This document shows, one piece after another, positions 25,103-32,687 of a stretch of DNA of 64,000 bases. The stretch comes from Paenibacillus sophorae (GTDB lineage: Bacteria; Bacillota; Bacilli; Paenibacillales; Paenibacillaceae). Position 1 is the first letter of the stretch. The number at the start of each line of letters is the position of its first letter. A model generated the notes under the pieces. That model was given only the letters and a program-made list of their open reading frames with translations, did no database searches and was not told the DNA's origin. Location: positions 1,674,001 to 1,738,000 of the forward strand of contig NZ_CP076607.1 in assembly GCF_018966525.1 (NCBI RefSeq), written 5' to 3'. The translations under genes and the position numbers were made by a program.

Positions 25103-25660
25103 ATGAAAACACTGCTCGTTACCGGATACCGGGCGCATGAGCTGGGCATTTTTGACCCTAAGCATCCCGGCATTCCCTATATTAAAAAAGCGCTCGCTTC
25201 CCGGATGATTCCGCTGCTGGAAGAGGGGCTGGAGTGGATCATCACCCCCGGCCAGTACGGCGTTGACCTATGGGCGTGCGAAACCGCGCTGGAGTTAAAA
25301 GAACGCTATCCCGGCCTGAAGCTGGGCATTATCGCGGCCCATGCCGCTCCCGAGGAAAGATGGAAGGAAGAGAAGCAGGACGAATTCCGCCGGATTGCGG
25401 CGGCGGCCGATTATTACGGAGCGGTCAGCAACCGGCCCTACGAAGGAAGCTGGCAGTTCAAGGCGAGGGATGAGTTGCTGATGCGCAAAAGCGACGGGCT
25501 GCTCCTGGTGTATGACGCGGAAGCGCAGGAAGGGAGCCCGAAATATCTCAGGGAGCGGGCGCTCAAGCTGAGCGAAGAGAACGGGTATGCGCTGCTGACG
25601 ATTTCGATGGACGATATCCAGAGTATGGCGGATGAGGAGCATCTGTCGTCATACGAGTGA
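25103..25660 (+). CDS. ypsA: YpsA family protein (SLOG superfamily)
   Basis: About 185 residues. MKTLLVTGYRAHELGIF, GLEWIITPGQYGVDLWACETALELK and KLGIIAAHAAPEERWKEEKQDEFRRI, then AVSNRPYEGSWQFKARDELLMRKSDGLLLVYD, are the YpsA/DUF1273 pattern. It has a Rossmann-like SLOG fold with a probable nucleotide-derived ligand pocket. B. subtilis YpsA influences cell division and is often a neighbour of gpsB, which is not here. ATG 25103 has AGGAAAGAGG before it; a start at 25079 lacks a site. It is a single gene bounded by terminators. Confidence 0.85.
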   Translation: MKTLLVTGYRAHELGIFDPKHPGIPYIKKALASRMIPLLEEGLEWIITPGQYGVDLWACETALELKERYPGLKLGIIAAHAAPEERWKEEKQDEFRRIAAAADYYGAVSNRPYEGSWQFKARDELLMRKSDGLLLVYDAEAQEGSPKYLRERALKLSEENGYALLTISMDDIQSMADEEHLSSYE

Positions 25661-25708
25661 ATCCGGGTCCGCTGGGCGGCGGCGATCATCTTGGAGCCAA
25701 CCACAAAA

Positions 25709-25727
25709 GGAGCCGCGAGGCGGCTCC
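25709..25727. terminator. hairpin downstream of ypsA
   Basis: GGAGCCGC, three-base loop, GCGGCTCC, preceded by an AAAA run but not followed by a T run. On the minus strand it would look like a terminator; on the plus strand it is only a hairpin. Confidence 0.45.
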
Positions 25728-25857
25728 TGAAATATCTGATTCGCGGTCATCTCACCGGCACCGTTAAAAAGGCTTGAACACCATGAGCAGAATGAGGAGA
25801 AACGCGGACACATGGGTGACGCGCTGTCCGCAGCAGGCGAATTAACCGCAGCGAACA

Positions 25858-25903
25858 AAAGAGGGAGGCGCAGGTCCGATCGGAGCCTGCGGCCTCCCTC
25901 TTT
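25858..25903. terminator. bidirectional terminator between ypsA and the amidase gene
   Basis: AAAGAGGGAGGC pairs with GCCTCCCTCTTT around an inner GCAGG/CCTGC helix. It ends 6 bases before the convergent amidase stop and can serve both genes. Confidence 0.75.
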
Positions 25904-25908
25904 GCCTT

Positions 25909-27366
25909 CTAGATAAAGCTTCGCAGCGAAGGCGGTCTACGTGCCTTGGAGTGCCGCTCGAACGCATAAGCCAGCCGGATCAGCACCGGCTCGGTAAAGG
26001 CCATGCCCGCAAACGTCACGCCAAAGGGCTCGCCGTCCGGGGTGTAACCGGCGGGAACGACAATCGACGGGTAGCCCGCCCGGGCCATAATTCTTGAGCC
26101 GAAATCGGCGGGGAACAGCAGGGCGTCCAGCCGGTGCTCCCGCATGACGGCGTCGATGCCTTCATCTTTGCACAGCCTGAGATCGGCTGCCCGGTCGCGC
26201 AAATACTGCGGCTCCGTCAAAGTGCCGGAGGTCCGGTATTCGGCGTCGAGCAGCGTCGATTGGCCGTAGCGCAGCGTTTCCATCGGATGGGCGTGGTTGA
26301 AAGCGATGATGTCTTTCAGCGTGCGCATGGGCGCTCCCGGACCCAGCTTCGCCAGATAGGCGTTCAGCGAATTTTTGAACTCGTTCAGCACGACCGAGGA
26401 ATAACGGATGTCGCGCGCAGTCGGCACATCTGCGGGATCGACGATCACCGCTCCTTGATCCTTCATCAGCCGGACGGCTACCTCATACAGCGCAAGCCGC
26501 TCGTCGCCGACCTCCTCGAAATAGTAATCGCGCGGAATGCCGATTCTTGCGCCCTGAAGGCCGTTCCCGTCCAGAAAGCCGGTATAATCGCCATGCGTTT
26601 TCCCGAGCGAAGCGCCCGTGGCAGCGTCGGTTTCATCCGGGCCGAGCATGGCATTCAGCAGCAGCACCGCGTCGCGTACCGTTCTCGCTATCGGTCCTGC
26701 AGTATCCTGCGAGTTCGACAGCGGCAGGATGCCGGAGCGGCTGAGCAGCCCGACCGTCGGCTTGATGCCGACAACGGAGCCAAGGCTGGCGGGATTGAGA
26801 ATGGAACCGGAGGTTTCCGTTCCGACGGAGACCGCGCAGAAATTGCAGGCGACCGCAACGGCGGAGCCCGAGCTTGAGCCTCCGGTGGGCTTCGAAATAT
26901 TGTAGGGGTTCAGCGTCTGCCCGCCGCGCGAGCTGTACCCGGACGGCATGCCCGTGGTCATGAAGTTGGCGAATTCGGTCATATTCGTCTTGCCCAGGAT
27001 GACCGCTCCCGCGTCCCGCAGCCGGGACACAATGAAGGCGTCTTCACCGGCAAAAGAGTCCGCAAGCGCAAGCGAGCCTGCGCTCGTATGCATTTTATCC
27101 CCCGTGTTGATGTTGTCCTTGAGCATCACGGGCACGCCATGCAGCGGCCCCCGGGCGCTGAGTATCGCGCGCTCCGCATCCATGGCGTCTGCGATGAACA
27201 GAGCGTCGGGATTGATCTCGATGACGGAACCCACTGTTAGTCCGTTCTTGTCATGATCCGCGATGCGTTCAAGATACATCAGAAGCAGCTGCCTGGATGT
27301 GATCTCACCGGAGTCCAGCGCCGCCTGAATCTTCGCTATGGTCGTCTCCACAATTTCAAATGCCAT
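25909..27366 (-). CDS. amidase-signature family amidase
   Basis: A 485-residue amidase. The Ser-cisSer-Lys triad region is visible: lysine in GVPVMLKDNINTGDKMHTSAGS, the glycine/serine stretch SKPTGGSSSGSAVAVACNFCAVSVGTETSGSILNPAS, and GIKPTVGLLSRSGILPLSNSQDTAGPIARTV. This is the single-chain amidase group that includes peptide amidases, not the GatA of tRNA amidation, because no gatB or gatC is near and the C-terminus differs. It hydrolyses amides in the cytosol; the substrate is unknown. The ATG has GAGG about 9 bases upstream. It sits alone on the minus strand. Confidence 0.85.
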   Translation of the reverse strand: MAFEIVETTIAKIQAALDSGEITSRQLLLMYLERIADHDKNGLTVGSVIEINPDALFIADAMDAERAILSARGPLHGVPVMLKDNINTGDKMHTSAGSLALADSFAGEDAFIVSRLRDAGAVILGKTNMTEFANFMTTGMPSGYSSRGGQTLNPYNISKPTGGSSSGSAVAVACNFCAVSVGTETSGSILNPASLGSVVGIKPTVGLLSRSGILPLSNSQDTAGPIARTVRDAVLLLNAMLGPDETDAATGASLGKTHGDYTGFLDGNGLQGARIGIPRDYYFEEVGDERLALYEVAVRLMKDQGAVIVDPADVPTARDIRYSSVVLNEFKNSLNAYLAKLGPGAPMRTLKDIIAFNHAHPMETLRYGQSTLLDAEYRTSGTLTEPQYLRDRAADLRLCKDEGIDAVMREHRLDALLFPADFGSRIMARAGYPSIVVPAGYTPDGEPFGVTFAGMAFTEPVLIRLAYAFERHSKARRPPSLRSFI

Positions 27367-27471
27367 TCTCGCACGCCTCTTCCTGTGATGTAATCGTCTT
27401 CATATCCCTCGAAGGCTTGCCGGTCAGCGGCCAGGATCAGGAAGTCGCCAAGGCAAGCCGGACAAGAAAAT

Positions 27472-27963
27472 CTAATCCTGCGCCTGTGAAAAGCCTTCCT
27501 CCGCCAAATACTCCTTCGCTTCGTCCGGTGTCTCAAACGCCATTTCCAAACTCAGGCCCGAATAGAGATACCACAGATCGTCTTCGGCTTTAAGCGTAAG
27601 CTTCTGGCCATCCCCGTTGATCCAACTTGTCTCGGCCGCAAGTCGCTTGGTTTTCTTACCGCCTGCCGGTACGGCTTTGGCCTGGGGCTCGGAGAGCGAA
27701 GTGATGGAAGCGTCCAGCAGGGAGCGCAGCTCCTCCTCTGAGAAGTCGCGGATATTGACAAATCCCTTGGTGTCGGTCTCATAACCTGTTAGCAGACCCG
27801 CGTATACATAGCCGTTTCCGTTCGGATGCAGATGAAAAGCGACGGTTTTTTTATCGTGCAGGCTTTCTTCGTAGTGATAGTTGACCCTCCCTAAAGATAC
27901 ATCTTTGCGCTGAAGCTGTGGATAGGAGTCAAGAATCTCGATTTTTTGTTGAAAAGTAAGCAT
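27472..27963 (-). CDS. conserved hypothetical protein, 163 residues
   Basis: No family is recognised. It is soluble, with mixed alpha/beta character (FHLHPNGNGYVYAGLL, VNIRDFSEEELRSLLDASI, SWINGDGQKLTLKAEDDLWYLYSGLSLEMAFETPDEAKEYLAEEGF). There is no signal peptide or membrane segment. It starts at ATG behind CGGAGGC and has the base composition of its neighbours, so it is a real gene. The amidase gene lies ~105 bases downstream on the same strand, and mutT diverges from it ~275 bases upstream. Confidence 0.75.
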   Translation of the reverse strand: MLTFQQKIEILDSYPQLQRKDVSLGRVNYHYEESLHDKKTVAFHLHPNGNGYVYAGLLTGYETDTKGFVNIRDFSEEELRSLLDASITSLSEPQAKAVPAGGKKTKRLAAETSWINGDGQKLTLKAEDDLWYLYSGLSLEMAFETPDEAKEYLAEEGFSQAQD

Positions 27964-28239
27964 AAGGGTAGCCTCCGTTATTCGTATCGGTTCAGCCGGG
28001 AAGAGAGAAGTGAAGCGTTATCCCCAGCTTTCGCCATTTGATTATATCATGCTGCCGGCGCCAGCACCGCTTTCGATTTGTCTATCCCCAGATTGTGGAA
28101 AATCATGTGGATAATATGGGATAACTTGGCCTTGATTGTGCATTTGTGGATATAATGTATATTATTTAAAAAATAATCCACTGGATATTCACAATTTGCA
28201 GCGTTATATTCCAATTATACCTTGGCGGAGGTGACTGCA

Positions 28240-28638
28240 ATGATTCAAGTAGCGGCGGCTATCATTTATAATAAAGAGGGAAAAGTTCTGATTGCGCGCC
28301 GTAGAGAAGGCAAGTCCCAAGCGGGGCTGTGGGAATTTCCAGGCGGCAAAATCGAGGACGGAGAAGACGCCAGCGCCTGCCTGCAGCGGGAATTGAACGA
28401 GGAGATGGGCATCGACATCGTTCCATACGAATATTTTGGAGTTAACGAGCACAGCTACGGTGGCGGTCTGCATATCCGGCTGATCGCCTGGAAAGCCGAA
28501 TACCGGGGAGGCGAAATCATGCTGACGGACCACGACGACTGCCGCTGGGAGAGTCCGGATGCGCTGGAACGTTTTATTTTTGCCCCCGCGGATATCCCGT
28601 TTGTACAGAAGCTATGCTTAGAACCCGGCAGACAATGA
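28240..28638 (+). CDS. mutT: MutT/NUDIX 8-oxo-dGTP diphosphatase
   Basis: About 132 residues with a complete Nudix box in GGKIEDGEDASACLQRELNEEMGIDI (G-x5-E-x7-R-E-L-x-E-E-x-G-I). MIQVAAAIIYNKEGKVLIARRREGKSQAGLWEFPGG and a YRGGEIMLTDHDDCRWESPD ending follow the MutT subtype, which clears oxidised dGTP from the nucleotide pool. The start is ATG 28240 with GGAGGTGA before it. A small membrane protein gene follows within 30 bases and may be co-transcribed. Confidence 0.9.
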   Translation: MIQVAAAIIYNKEGKVLIARRREGKSQAGLWEFPGGKIEDGEDASACLQRELNEEMGIDIVPYEYFGVNEHSYGGGLHIRLIAWKAEYRGGEIMLTDHDDCRWESPDALERFIFAPADIPFVQKLCLEPGRQ

Positions 28639-28666
28639 GACGGACTGTATGAAAGGGGCGGCTCAT

Positions 28667-29017
28667 GTGACGAAATGGAAAAAGGTTATAGCGCTCAGCG
28701 GCATCATCGGCATTGTTCCGGTATTCGTATATTACTTTTTGTATCCGCACATGCCGGATCAGGTTCCGATTCATTACACCGGGGGAACACCGGACCGGTA
28801 TGTTGGCAAATCGAGTCTGGAGCTGCTGGTGCTTGCGCTTCTCGGTGAGCTCGGATTGATCTTTATGCTGCTGCTTTACACGGTGCTCCGCAGACGGTAC
28901 CAGGGCAGCTTTCAAAAGAACGAGGCGACGGCCGCAATGACATGGCTGATTGCCGTGCCCGCAGTAACGGTACTGTTTGCAGGCATTGGCATATATGCGC
29001 TGACGGAGATGGTGTAG
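28667..29017 (+). CDS. DUF1648-type small membrane protein
   Basis: About 116 residues with three hydrophobic helices (IALSGIIGIVPVFVYYFLY; LELLVLALLGELGLIFMLLLYTVL; MTWLIAVPAVTVLFAGIGIYAL). Between helix 1 and 2 is the DUF1648 motif HMPDQVPIHYTGGTPDRYVGK, as found at the N-terminus of SdpI-like immunity proteins. It is too short for a full SdpI, so immunity is not implied. GTG 28667 is preceded by GGGG at 8 bases; ATG at 28649 is possible but has a weaker site. Confidence 0.75.
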   Translation: MTKWKKVIALSGIIGIVPVFVYYFLYPHMPDQVPIHYTGGTPDRYVGKSSLELLVLALLGELGLIFMLLLYTVLRRRYQGSFQKNEATAAMTWLIAVPAVTVLFAGIGIYALTEMV

Positions 29018-29058
29018 AGGGGAGTATATAGGCAATACGCTTCTGCCGAACGTAAACA

Positions 29059-29103
29059 GGGCGGCATTCTATGCCGATGGTAAACCGGTTTGGGGCCGCC
29101 TTT
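29059..29103 (+). terminator. weak terminator-like hairpin
   Basis: GGGCGGC ... GCCGCC with a loop of about 29 bases and TTT after it. It lies ~40 bases past the DUF1648 gene. The long loop makes it doubtful. Confidence 0.35.
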
Positions 29104-29304
29104 GAGCATTCGTCATCTTCTTTTTTGTTACCGCTTTCATTCATGCGGACGTTTGCCGCACGAATCACGCTGCTCCGAACGGAATTTTTTGGTATTGTAT
29201 CAATCCTTGCGGTGCGAGTAAACGATTTACCACTTTTTTTACTATATTAAACAATCTGCAAAAGGTATTATGTAGAAAAAGAACCATTCACAGGGGGAGA
29301 TCAT

Positions 29305-29658
29305 TTGAACCGGGAATCTAAAAGAATTTTGCTGCATACAGCCATATATGCGATTCTTTTCTTCCTGCTGCCTTTATACTTTCGGAACCGCACGGGCACG
29401 ATGAGCGATCTGGGCGCGCTGGTAACGCTGCTGCTCCTGGTTAATCCGGCGGTTATCCTCATTCTGTCGGGAGAGCTCGGACTTCGGCTTGGCTTCAAAC
29501 CGCTGTCTGCACTGCAGCCCGCGTTTCTGTTTACACTTTCGGTATTCATAGTTTTTGAAGTCAATAGCTCGGCTCTTATATATTCGGCTGCTTATGGCAT
29601 GGTCTCGCTGCTCGGGAATGCGGCCGGCGCTTTCATTCGGAAGCGGACGATGGGATAA
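29305..29658 (+). CDS. small integral membrane protein, function unknown
   Basis: 117 residues starting at TTG behind GGGGGAGA. Three to four hydrophobic helices are seen (ILLHTAIYAILFFLLPLYF; LGALVTLLLLVNPAVILILS; PAFLFTLSVFIVFEV; ALIYSAAYGMVSLLGNAAGAF) with a basic tail. No family is recognised. It lies 30 bases ahead of a histidine kinase gene on the same strand; a functional link to that kinase is only inferred from spacing. Confidence 0.65.
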   Translation: MNRESKRILLHTAIYAILFFLLPLYFRNRTGTMSDLGALVTLLLLVNPAVILILSGELGLRLGFKPLSALQPAFLFTLSVFIVFEVNSSALIYSAAYGMVSLLGNAAGAFIRKRTMG

Positions 29659-29687
29659 GATAAATTAGATTTGGGAGGGAAGTCAAG

Positions 29688-31268
29688 GTGAACAAGGACG
29701 AAAACAGCTTTAAGCTCTTGGTTTTGTCTGAAGCGGGACAGGAGCTCATCTTGAATGAAAACCCGAAGAAACTCCTGGATAATCTGTTCAACAAACTCTC
29801 CGCCCATTTGGATCTGGATCTTTATCTTAATTATATTTTTGACGAAGAGATTCAGCGGCTTCATTTGATGAATTATCACGGAATTACCTGGCGTGAACAA
29901 GCGCTTATTGAGTGGATTGATCTTGGAGAAGCGGTGTGCGGGGAAGCCGCCCGGAAGCTTTCCAGAATAATCGTCGAAGACATTCAAAGCTCCTCGGACC
30001 CTAAGGTCGGGATTATCAAAGATTTTGGACTGCAGGCTTATGTAAGCCATCCTCTGATATCCTATGGAAAATTCGTGGGGACTTTGTCATTTGGATTACG
30101 TAACCGCCCCGCTTTTTCTCCTGTTGAATTGGATATTTTACAAAATATATGCAGTCAAGTATCGATCGTTCTGGACCGTATCCTGCTGATATCGGCTCTG
30201 AAAAAAAAGAATCGGGAGCTCGCTCAAAAGAATAAAGAACTCAGACACTCGGAAGAGCAGCTGTCCGCCATTTTTTCCGTAATCCCAAGTCCGATGCTTG
30301 TCGTCTCTCTTTACAATAATCAAATCATTGAATACAACGATCCTCTATTATCTATGTTGGGCATAAGCGGGGAAGAACTGGTCAACCGGTACTGGCCTGA
30401 ACGGCATACCGAGAACTCATTGCTAGAACGGATAATGGAGGTTTCTTTGCAGTCTTTGTATGAGGGTAATATTGAAGTTTCTTTTCAGAACGCTTCGGGC
30501 CAGCACAAGATTTGTTTATGCCAAACCGTTACGGTGGACATCAATCAAACCCCCTGCATGCTTACTGTCTTCAGCGACCTTACGGAGCATAAAGAATATG
30601 AAAAGGAATTGGTGCGGCTCGATCAGCTTCATCTTATCGGTGAAATGGCGGCGGGCATCGGTCATGAGGTGAGAAATCCGTTAACTACGGTTCGAGGGTT
30701 TCTGCAGCTCATGAGTAAAAAGGAATCCGGAAAACAGTCCTATCTGGAGATCATGATTGAGGAACTGGACCGGGCCAACTCCATTATCTCCGAATTTCTC
30801 GGGCTGGCAAAAAATCAAAGAATCGACATGAAATACGACCAACTAAATGAACTGATTGCAAAAATCCTTCCTTTGATTCAAGCGGATGCGACGGTTGCGG
30901 GGAAGACGGTAAACGCCGAACTGGGGCAAATTCCGCCTATGTATATGGATGAGCGAATGATCCGTCAGCTCATATTGAATATGGTTCGAAATGGACTGGA
31001 AGCCATGCCGCCGGAAGGACGCTTAATCATTAGAACCTTCACGGAAGAAGATGCAATTATACTATCTGTTGAAGACAGCGGCAAAGGGATTCCTTCCGAC
31101 CAGATTGAGCACATATGGAAACCATTTTATACAACCAAAGAAAGCGGCTCCGGTCTGGGACTCGCCGTATGCTTCAACGTTGCCAACAAGCATGGCGCCA
31201 AAATCGACGTCGTCACGGGACCGACCGGAACTACCTTTTCAGTTAAGTTTAAAACGTTGCCCGCATGA
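29688..31268 (+). CDS. GAF-PAS sensor histidine kinase (sporulation-kinase type)
   Basis: 526 residues, no membrane segments, GTG start behind GGGAGGGAAG. Residues ~15-165 form a GAF domain (ELILNENPKKLLDNLFNKLSAHLDLDLYLNYIF...VSHPLISYGKFVGTLSFGLR). A coiled coil (LKKKNRELAQKNKELRHSEEQL) leads to a PAS domain (~195-300). HisKA holds H326 in MAAGIGHEVRNPLTTVRGFLQLMSKK, and the HATPase has NMVRNGLEAMPPEG, DSGKGIPSDQIEHIWKPFYTTKESGSGLGLAV. The phosphoacceptor wording is that of Bacillales kinases which feed Spo0F. No response regulator is adjacent, so the partner is elsewhere; Spo0F is a guess from the family. Confidence 0.87.
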   Translation: MNKDENSFKLLVLSEAGQELILNENPKKLLDNLFNKLSAHLDLDLYLNYIFDEEIQRLHLMNYHGITWREQALIEWIDLGEAVCGEAARKLSRIIVEDIQSSSDPKVGIIKDFGLQAYVSHPLISYGKFVGTLSFGLRNRPAFSPVELDILQNICSQVSIVLDRILLISALKKKNRELAQKNKELRHSEEQLSAIFSVIPSPMLVVSLYNNQIIEYNDPLLSMLGISGEELVNRYWPERHTENSLLERIMEVSLQSLYEGNIEVSFQNASGQHKICLCQTVTVDINQTPCMLTVFSDLTEHKEYEKELVRLDQLHLIGEMAAGIGHEVRNPLTTVRGFLQLMSKKESGKQSYLEIMIEELDRANSIISEFLGLAKNQRIDMKYDQLNELIAKILPLIQADATVAGKTVNAELGQIPPMYMDERMIRQLILNMVRNGLEAMPPEGRLIIRTFTEEDAIILSVEDSGKGIPSDQIEHIWKPFYTTKESGSGLGLAVCFNVANKHGAKIDVVTGPTGTTFSVKFKTLPA

Positions 31269-31397
31269 AATTCTTAAATATTGAAAGCTCTCGACCCGGT
31301 AGACAATCGGGAGAGATACATATAAATATCACAATTTGCCGCAGGATTCTCGAAGTTTTGATCGTCATATATATAAGCCTCTTTAGGCTCTATGCCT

Positions 31398-32336
31398 CTA
31401 AGGCTGAGCTTGCCCGAAATCAGGGTCCCAGCGGTACTTGGCCTCCCGGATTTCCTGAGCCCGGACATCGAGGCCGTTCCATGACTCATGCGGGTAGGCG
31501 GAGATCAATTGATGCAGCCGGAGAAAACGGTCGCGGGGAAGCGAATGGGCGTAACGGCTGATGAAGCTGGAGTAGAGCAGGGCGTAGCGCTTCATGCGCA
31601 CTGCCGCTCCGGCCACCGCGGCGAGGATCGCGGAGCCGTCCTTCATTTCAAGAATTTGGGCTTCATACCGCTGCACATAGCGCAGGGTACGGTCCTTGAT
31701 CAAATCGCGCCGGAGTCTTGCGACTTCACCGATGTATTCCGCGAGCAGCGGTTCAAAATCTCTTAACAGCAGCTGCTCCATCTCGAGATCCATGTCCTTG
31801 CGCAGCCGGAAGCCGTGCAGCAGGGCGATGCGCTGCCTGGCGACGCGGTCGCCCCGGAGCAGCACGGCGATTTCGCGCAGCTTCTCATAGGCAAGCGTAT
31901 CATTCTCACGCAGCACGGAAACGGCTTCCTGCCGGTTGATCTCCAGGCCCTCTTTGACGGCAGCGATGTTCCGGCCGAGCAGTTCGTCCAGCGAACGCAG
32001 ATTTTCGGTCGGCCGGGCCTTTCGCTGTGCGGCGAAGAGCGCCGCCAGCAGGGCGAGCCCGCCCGCCGCGCACAGCGCCCGCTGTAAGGAGTCCCCAGCG
32101 AAATAGACCGCGGCCACAGTCAGCAAGGCGGCGATCAGCAGGGATACCGTCATGCGGCGTCCGGCAAGCGAAGCCGCCCGCTCCTCCACGGAGACAAGGG
32201 TGGCTCTGCCGCAGTAGAGGCAGCGCTTTTCCGACAGGGCGGTGAACCGTCCGCATCGCTTGCAGACGCGTAATTTGCCGAAGGAATAGCGGGGGGCTTT
32301 GAAGGGACGGAGAACGACCGGTTTTTTCTTAGCCAT
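31398..32336 (-). CDS. zinc-ribbon membrane protein with long helical tail
   Basis: About 312 residues. A basic start (AKKKPVVLRPFKAPRYSFGKLR) precedes a zinc ribbon (VCKRCGRFTALSEKRCLYCGRA, two CxxC pairs). Two adjacent membrane helices follow (MTVSLLIAALLTVAAVYFAG and LCAAGGLALLAALFAAQ), then ~200 residues of charged helices with no known domain. I start at ATG 32336 because GGAGGCG lies ~8 bases before it. The gene overlaps the stop of a 50-codon membrane protein gene by 8 bases, so the two are translationally coupled. They diverge from the vWA/tubulin cluster and share zinc-ribbon logic with its GTPase. Confidence 0.75.
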   Translation of the reverse strand: MAKKKPVVLRPFKAPRYSFGKLRVCKRCGRFTALSEKRCLYCGRATLVSVEERAASLAGRRMTVSLLIAALLTVAAVYFAGDSLQRALCAAGGLALLAALFAAQRKARPTENLRSLDELLGRNIAAVKEGLEINRQEAVSVLRENDTLAYEKLREIAVLLRGDRVARQRIALLHGFRLRKDMDLEMEQLLLRDFEPLLAEYIGEVARLRRDLIKDRTLRYVQRYEAQILEMKDGSAILAAVAGAAVRMKRYALLYSSFISRYAHSLPRDRFLRLHQLISAYPHESWNGLDVRAQEIREAKYRWDPDFGQAQP

Positions 32337-32481
32337 GGGTTCTGTCGCCTCCATTCAGCGAGGCCAGCAGCCGCCCGTCGATCTCTTCCCGGGCAACCGG
32401 CCTGCGTCCCCGAAGGAAATAGCGGAGAATTTGAGTGACGGTATAGAGAAACGTAATTCCGAGTATAACGTATGAAATCAT
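32329..32481 (-). CDS. 50-residue single-span membrane protein
   Basis: It reads M-ISYVILGITFLYTVTQILRYF followed by LRGRRPVAREEIDGRLLASLNGGDRTHG and stop: one N-terminal membrane helix and a basic then acidic cytosolic tail. AAGGACAG sits about 9 bases before the ATG, and a promoter with TATAAT lies ~120 bases upstream. The stop overlaps the start of the zinc-ribbon gene (ATGGCTAA), which supports real translation. No family is known. Confidence 0.6.
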   Translation of the reverse strand: MISYVILGITFLYTVTQILRYFLRGRRPVAREEIDGRLLASLNGGDRTHG

Positions 32482-32597
32482 GGAGCTGTCCTTTCCAGGG
32501 GAACGGTGCGCGCCCCTAACAGGGTTCGAAAAAGGCTGACGGATGCCGCCCGTCCCTGCCTGCTCAGCGTTCCTTAAGTTGAAGTTTACAGGGTTTA

Positions 32598-32626
32598 ATT
32601 ATATCATAATGGCATGCTATTGACAG
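32598..32626 (-). promoter_or_regulatory. promoter for the small membrane / zinc-ribbon pair
   Basis: On the minus strand CTGTCA (32626-32621), a 17-base spacer, then TATAAT (32603-32598). The -10 is perfect and the -35 matches 4 of 6. It reads towards the gene starting at 32481. Confidence 0.55.
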
Positions 32627-32687
32627 AATTTAGCTGTCCTGGTCCAGCTTTGATGCCGCCTATCAAATTATAAGAGGAGTTATAGTC

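Noticed and set aside
25909..27366. GatA subunit of tRNA amidotransferase
   Set aside because: No gatB or gatC nearby and the C-terminal half fits single-chain amidases; called amidase only.
28667..29017. SdpI-type immunity protein
   Set aside because: Only the DUF1648 part is present (three helices); the SdpI C-terminal half is missing and no SdpC-like toxin is near.
32620..32625. TTGACA on the plus strand as a -35 for the vWA gene
   Set aside because: No acceptable -10 lies 16-18 bases downstream; the same bases serve better as the -35 of the opposite-strand promoter.
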